Shown here: positions 61,445 through 64,000 of the stretch, one piece after another
How the letters are laid out: the number at the start of each line of letters is the position of its first letter
Position numbering within the stretch: position 1 is the first letter of the stretch
Assembly: GCF_900130015.1 (NCBI RefSeq)
Contig: NZ_FQXS01000009.1
Location: forward strand, 62,001 to 126,000
Direction: 5' to 3'
Source of the DNA: Desulfofustis glycolicus DSM 9705
Lineage (GTDB): Bacteria; Desulfobacterota; Desulfobulbia; Desulfobulbales; Desulfocapsaceae
Length of the DNA: 64,000 nucleotides
Translations under genes and position numbers: made by a program
The notes under the pieces: generated by a model
Told to the model about the DNA's origin: nothing
The model's database searches: none
Seen by the model: only the letters and a program-made list of their open reading frames with translations

Positions 61445-62350
61445 CTACTCAAACCGCTTTTTCACCGATCGGATAAAATCTTTGGTCAGTCGGGGATGTG
61501 ATTCGAGTACCTCGAATACTTCCGGGGAGAGGGAGTTTTTAAAAAACTCGTCGATCTGGGCGTAGGTCATTCCCCGTGCGACCGCTTCTTCTGCCTTACT
61601 GGTGATGAGCTCTCGATCTTCCGGACGATCGACATAGGAAAGGATCCCGGCAACGACATCGGGCAATGCTGTTTTTTCTCGCAGTTCGTCGATATCGCTT
61701 GTCAGCTGGCTGAGTTGTTCATCCATTCGCCGTTCGAGGGTGTCGAGCCGGGCGGTCAATCCGTCCAGCTTTTCAGCGACGGTCTGAAATTGCTCCATCA
61801 TTTCCTGATGGTCATGTGCTGGTGCGGGGAGGGATTCATCCGTCGACTGCTGCAGGTTGCTGACCTCATGCTGCAGCGCTGCCAGTGATGTTGCCGCAGT
61901 GGCCAGATGTGATTGCTGTTCCTGCATCCGGCTGTGCAGGGTTGCAACCTGCCGGGCCAACTGGTCGTACTGCGCATCCGGTGCGACGCTACCGCCGGTG
62001 ATGGTACTATCGTCGGCCGCGTCCCGTTTCACGACAAGGCGTGCGACGTTTCCGCCACCAAGTCTTTCCCACAGATTGATGAGTGTTTCTTTGAGCTGCC
62101 GGCTCAGATCGCGAGCCTTATCGATGGAGTGAATCGATACCGCCGCGATAAAGAGGCCGATGATGATGGCAATGGAGATGATGATGGCCAGAAACAGGCC
62201 GATGATAAACAGAAGCCCGGAGGCAAGTCCGGAGATACTGCCGAGAAACCCGTCCGGCTCGGAGTTGGCGACGATGGAGATGAGGAGAAAGACGACCAGG
62301 AGAATGGCCCCCGACTGGATGAGTGGGTTTTTCAAATCGTTTTTGTTCAT
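61445..62350 (-). CDS. Membrane protein with C-terminal coiled coil
   Basis: 301 residues from ATG 62350 with GGAGCG upstream. Two hydrophobic segments near the N-terminus (AILLVVFLLISIVA and about residues 46-70, rich in Ile/Leu), then a cytoplasmic part with a coiled coil (about 130-240: QLARQVATLHSRMQEQQ, LDGLTARLDTLERRMDEQL). The C-terminal 60 residues form a separate small helical domain (DRPEDRELITSKAEEAVARG). Not recognised. Convergent with the sulfurylase/APS-kinase gene. Confidence 0.7.
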   Translation of the reverse strand: MNKNDLKNPLIQSGAILLVVFLLISIVANSEPDGFLGSISGLASGLLFIIGLFLAIIISIAIIIGLFIAAVSIHSIDKARDLSRQLKETLINLWERLGGGNVARLVVKRDAADDSTITGGSVAPDAQYDQLARQVATLHSRMQEQQSHLATAATSLAALQHEVSNLQQSTDESLPAPAHDHQEMMEQFQTVAEKLDGLTARLDTLERRMDEQLSQLTSDIDELREKTALPDVVAGILSYVDRPEDRELITSKAEEAVARGMTYAQIDEFFKNSLSPEVFEVLESHPRLTKDFIRSVKKRFE

Positions 62351-62580
62351 AATGCGCTCCTCGCAGTGATGGTCCGGCTTATTTTGCTCCTCCGCAGCGT
62401 CTCTTTGTCCCGGGACGGCGCCGGTTGCTGGCCCGCAGCGGATCGGCAACGATCGATTCCTATTTTCAATCAACACGCAAAACCTGACAGTGTCAAGGTG
62501 TGCTGTCGGCAAATGGAAACATTATGCTCATTTTTATCCGGGAGCGCAAGCAACCTGCGACGAGTTGATCGTCCAGGGGC

Positions 62581-63837
62581 TCACCGACGCGGCAGTACGG
62601 TCATGGCAAGGTTCCGGAGGGCCTCTAGTCGTTGGACCACCGGAGGATGGCTGTAGCTGATTGCTACCGCCACGGGGTGGGGGGTGAGATTGCTCAGGTT
62701 TTCGCGGCTCAACCGCTTCAGGGCGTGTGCCAGTGACTCGGCTCGACCGGTCGATTTGGCAGCGAATCGGTCTGCCGAAAATTCGTGGCGCCGGGAGATA
62801 TAATTGGTGCCGATACCGAGCAGAGTGTTGAGCGGGGCATAGAGAAAGGCAAAGAAGACGAGACTGGCATAGATTGAAACGTGGTCCATGCGAAAGGCGG
62901 CGAAAAGACCGTGGTTTTCCAGGATCAGGCTCAGCAGGAAGAAGAGCAAACCGGTCTGTAATGCAGAGAGAGCCATCATTTTCCAGATGTGTCGTTGTTT
63001 GAAGTGGCCCATTTCGTGGGCCAGCACTGCAACGATTTCATTGTCGTCCAGTTTGTCCAGCAGGGTATCGAAAAAGACGATTTTGCGAAATCTACCGAAT
63101 CCGGTGAAAAAGGCGTTGAGCTTTGTTGATCGCTTCGAGCCGTCCATCGTATAGATGCCGCCGATGTTGAAGAGCTGCTGCCTGACATAAGCGAGGATCC
63201 GTTCTTTCAGCGGTCCGTCGGCAAGGGGGGTGAACTTGTTGAACAGCGGCATGATCACAACCGGCGCGAGGAATTGGAGGACAATGCCGAAAACAACGAC
63301 GCCGAGCCAGCAATAGAGCCAGGCCAGCTCACCGCCGGTTTCGAAGAACCAGAGAAGCAGGGCGAGCAGTGGACCGCCGATGATCAGCGCAACCAGCAGG
63401 CCTTTGCAGATATCGGTGAAGAAGGTGAGCGGGCTGGTTCGATTGAAGCCGAATCTTGCTTCTATGGCGAAGGTCGAATAGATGGAAAAGGGGAGTCCGA
63501 GGAGAAAGGAAAGCAGTATCAGCAGAGCGGTGAAGACAAGACCGGTGACGATCGGGCCGTCCACCCAGGAGCGGGCCAGGTGATCGATCGAATTGAAGCC
63601 GCCGGCCACCAGAAAGATCACGGTGACCGTGGTGCTGATGCTGTTTTGCAGCAGCCCGAAACGGGTCGTGACGCGGGTGTAGTGCTGGGATCTGCGATAG
63701 TCCTCCGGATCGTAGATATCGGCGAATTCGTCGGGTAGCCGGGGAGACAGTGCCTTCAGGTTGAGGCGTGCCACCACGACGTCGAGGATGAAATGGGCGA
63801 CGATGACCGCCAGGACAAAGAATAACCAGAAATTCAT
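62581..63837 (-). CDS. M48 family metalloprotease (Ste24/CAAX-protease-like)
   Basis: 418 residues. Multiple membrane helices at both ends; zinc motif HEMGH (274-278, VLAHEMGHFKQRH) with the third ligand Glu in EFSADRFAAKST. DGSKRSTKLNAFFTGFG and FFDTLLDKL are conserved in Ste24 homologues. In bacteria such proteases are thought to serve membrane-protein quality control. Confidence 0.93.
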   Translation of the reverse strand: MNFWLFFVLAVIVAHFILDVVVARLNLKALSPRLPDEFADIYDPEDYRRSQHYTRVTTRFGLLQNSISTTVTVIFLVAGGFNSIDHLARSWVDGPIVTGLVFTALLILLSFLLGLPFSIYSTFAIEARFGFNRTSPLTFFTDICKGLLVALIIGGPLLALLLWFFETGGELAWLYCWLGVVVFGIVLQFLAPVVIMPLFNKFTPLADGPLKERILAYVRQQLFNIGGIYTMDGSKRSTKLNAFFTGFGRFRKIVFFDTLLDKLDDNEIVAVLAHEMGHFKQRHIWKMMALSALQTGLLFFLLSLILENHGLFAAFRMDHVSIYASLVFFAFLYAPLNTLLGIGTNYISRRHEFSADRFAAKSTGRAESLAHALKRLSRENLSNLTPHPVAVAISYSHPPVVQRLEALRNLAMTVLPRR

Positions 63838-63854
63838 AAGAAAAACTCAGCCAA

Positions 63855-63884
63855 CGGCGGGACAGGTTTTAACCTGTCCCGCCG
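63855..63884. repeat. Short palindromic repeat, copy 6
   Basis: CGGCGGGACAGGTT-TT-AACCTGTCCCGCCG: 14-bp perfect arms and TT loop, the cleanest copy of the family. Lies between the partial gene at the window end and the M48 protease. Confidence 0.85.
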
Positions 63885-63920
63885 CTAACTTTAAGAATTA
63901 AACAAAACACAAACTTTTAA

Positions 63921-64000
63921 CTACAACACCGCGGCGATGGCGGTGGCGGCAATCTGCAGAAAGCCTCCCGGTGCGACGCCCATCGCGATGATAATGAGCA
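63921..64000 (-). CDS. C-terminus of a membrane protein, possibly a NuoN/antiporter-like subunit (5' part outside window)
   Basis: Last 26 codons on the minus strand before TAG (63923-63921): LIIIAMGVAPGGFLQIAATA then IAAVL. This resembles the final membrane helix of proton-translocating NADH dehydrogenase N/M or Mrp-type subunits (pattern GxxPxxxLxxA). Too little sequence to be sure. Confidence 0.4.
   Translation of the reverse strand, partial: LIIIAMGVAPGGFLQIAATAIAAVL

Noticed and set aside
1-64000. tRNA or rRNA genes
   Set aside because: Scanned the gaps for TTCGA loops flanked by acceptor stems and for rRNA signatures; none found. A covariance search could still reveal an atypical RNA.

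Overview
This window reads as chromosomal DNA of a GC-rich Gram-negative anaerobe, most likely a deltaproteobacterium (Desulfobacterota, probably Desulfobulbales). That placement is inference from gene content: a PxxKW small Cys-rich protein, the PF09936-type RNA methyltransferase inside the trmD operon, an Mla system, MglA-type GTPase and roadblock genes, and an electron-transfer flavoprotein with an N-terminal ferredoxin domain. I see no rRNA, tRNA, CRISPR, prophage or transposase gene.

Layout. 1-12.8 kb: minus-strand housekeeping genes. ffh-rpsP-khpA-rimM-trmD-methyltransferase-rplS-rnhB-yraN is followed by pdxA-tmk-TPR lipoprotein-LolB-like lipoprotein. A radical SAM gene (cut by the window edge) and an AMIN-domain protein diverge at 1.6 kb. 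13-17.8 kb: a NorQ/CbbQ-type AAA+ ATPase with its NorD/CbbO-type VWA partner, thioredoxin 2 and RNase D. 18-24.6 kb: two oligopeptide ABC permeases (YejB/YejE), then an mlaE-F-D-A-C operon ending in a lone cyclic-nucleotide-binding-domain protein. 24.9-35.6 kb: a long plus-strand lipid cluster (yceD-rpmF-plsX-fabH, an acyl-CoA dehydrogenase with etfB/etfA, then fabG-acpP-fabF), followed by rpiB, nrdR and ribD. 36-42.5 kb: ParB-like protein, HU, PilC, PxxKW protein, UDP-glucose dehydrogenase, YggS and TatD. 43.4-47.8 kb: a compact operon of a roadblock protein, an MglA-like GTPase and a 1105-residue acidic repeat protein. 48.3-54.9 kb: a two-gene Rieske/cytochrome b unit, coaD, rsmD, asd, psd and ilvB. 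55-64 kb: leuA behind a leucine attenuator, GDP-mannose/GDP-fucose genes, a sulfurylase/APS-kinase fusion, a membrane coiled-coil protein, an M48 protease and the last codons of a probable ion-translocating membrane subunit.

The intergenic DNA is unusual. A structured repeat of about 220 bp occurs in at least four near-complete and several partial copies. A shorter palindrome family (core GGGACAGGTT..AACCTGTCCC) often sits beside it. A 140-bp miniature element with terminal inverted repeats and an apparent 6-bp target duplication lies at 24.6 kb.

The most promising candidates for undescribed biology are: (1) the roadblock/GTPase/giant acidic protein operon with its long structured leader; (2) the acyl-CoA dehydrogenase/ETF module embedded in a fatty-acid synthesis operon; (3) the sulfurylase/APS-kinase fusion whose sulfurylase active-site motifs are replaced, sitting next to GDP-fucose genes; and (4) the dispersed repeat families. 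All product names come from reading motifs and gene order, not from searches.
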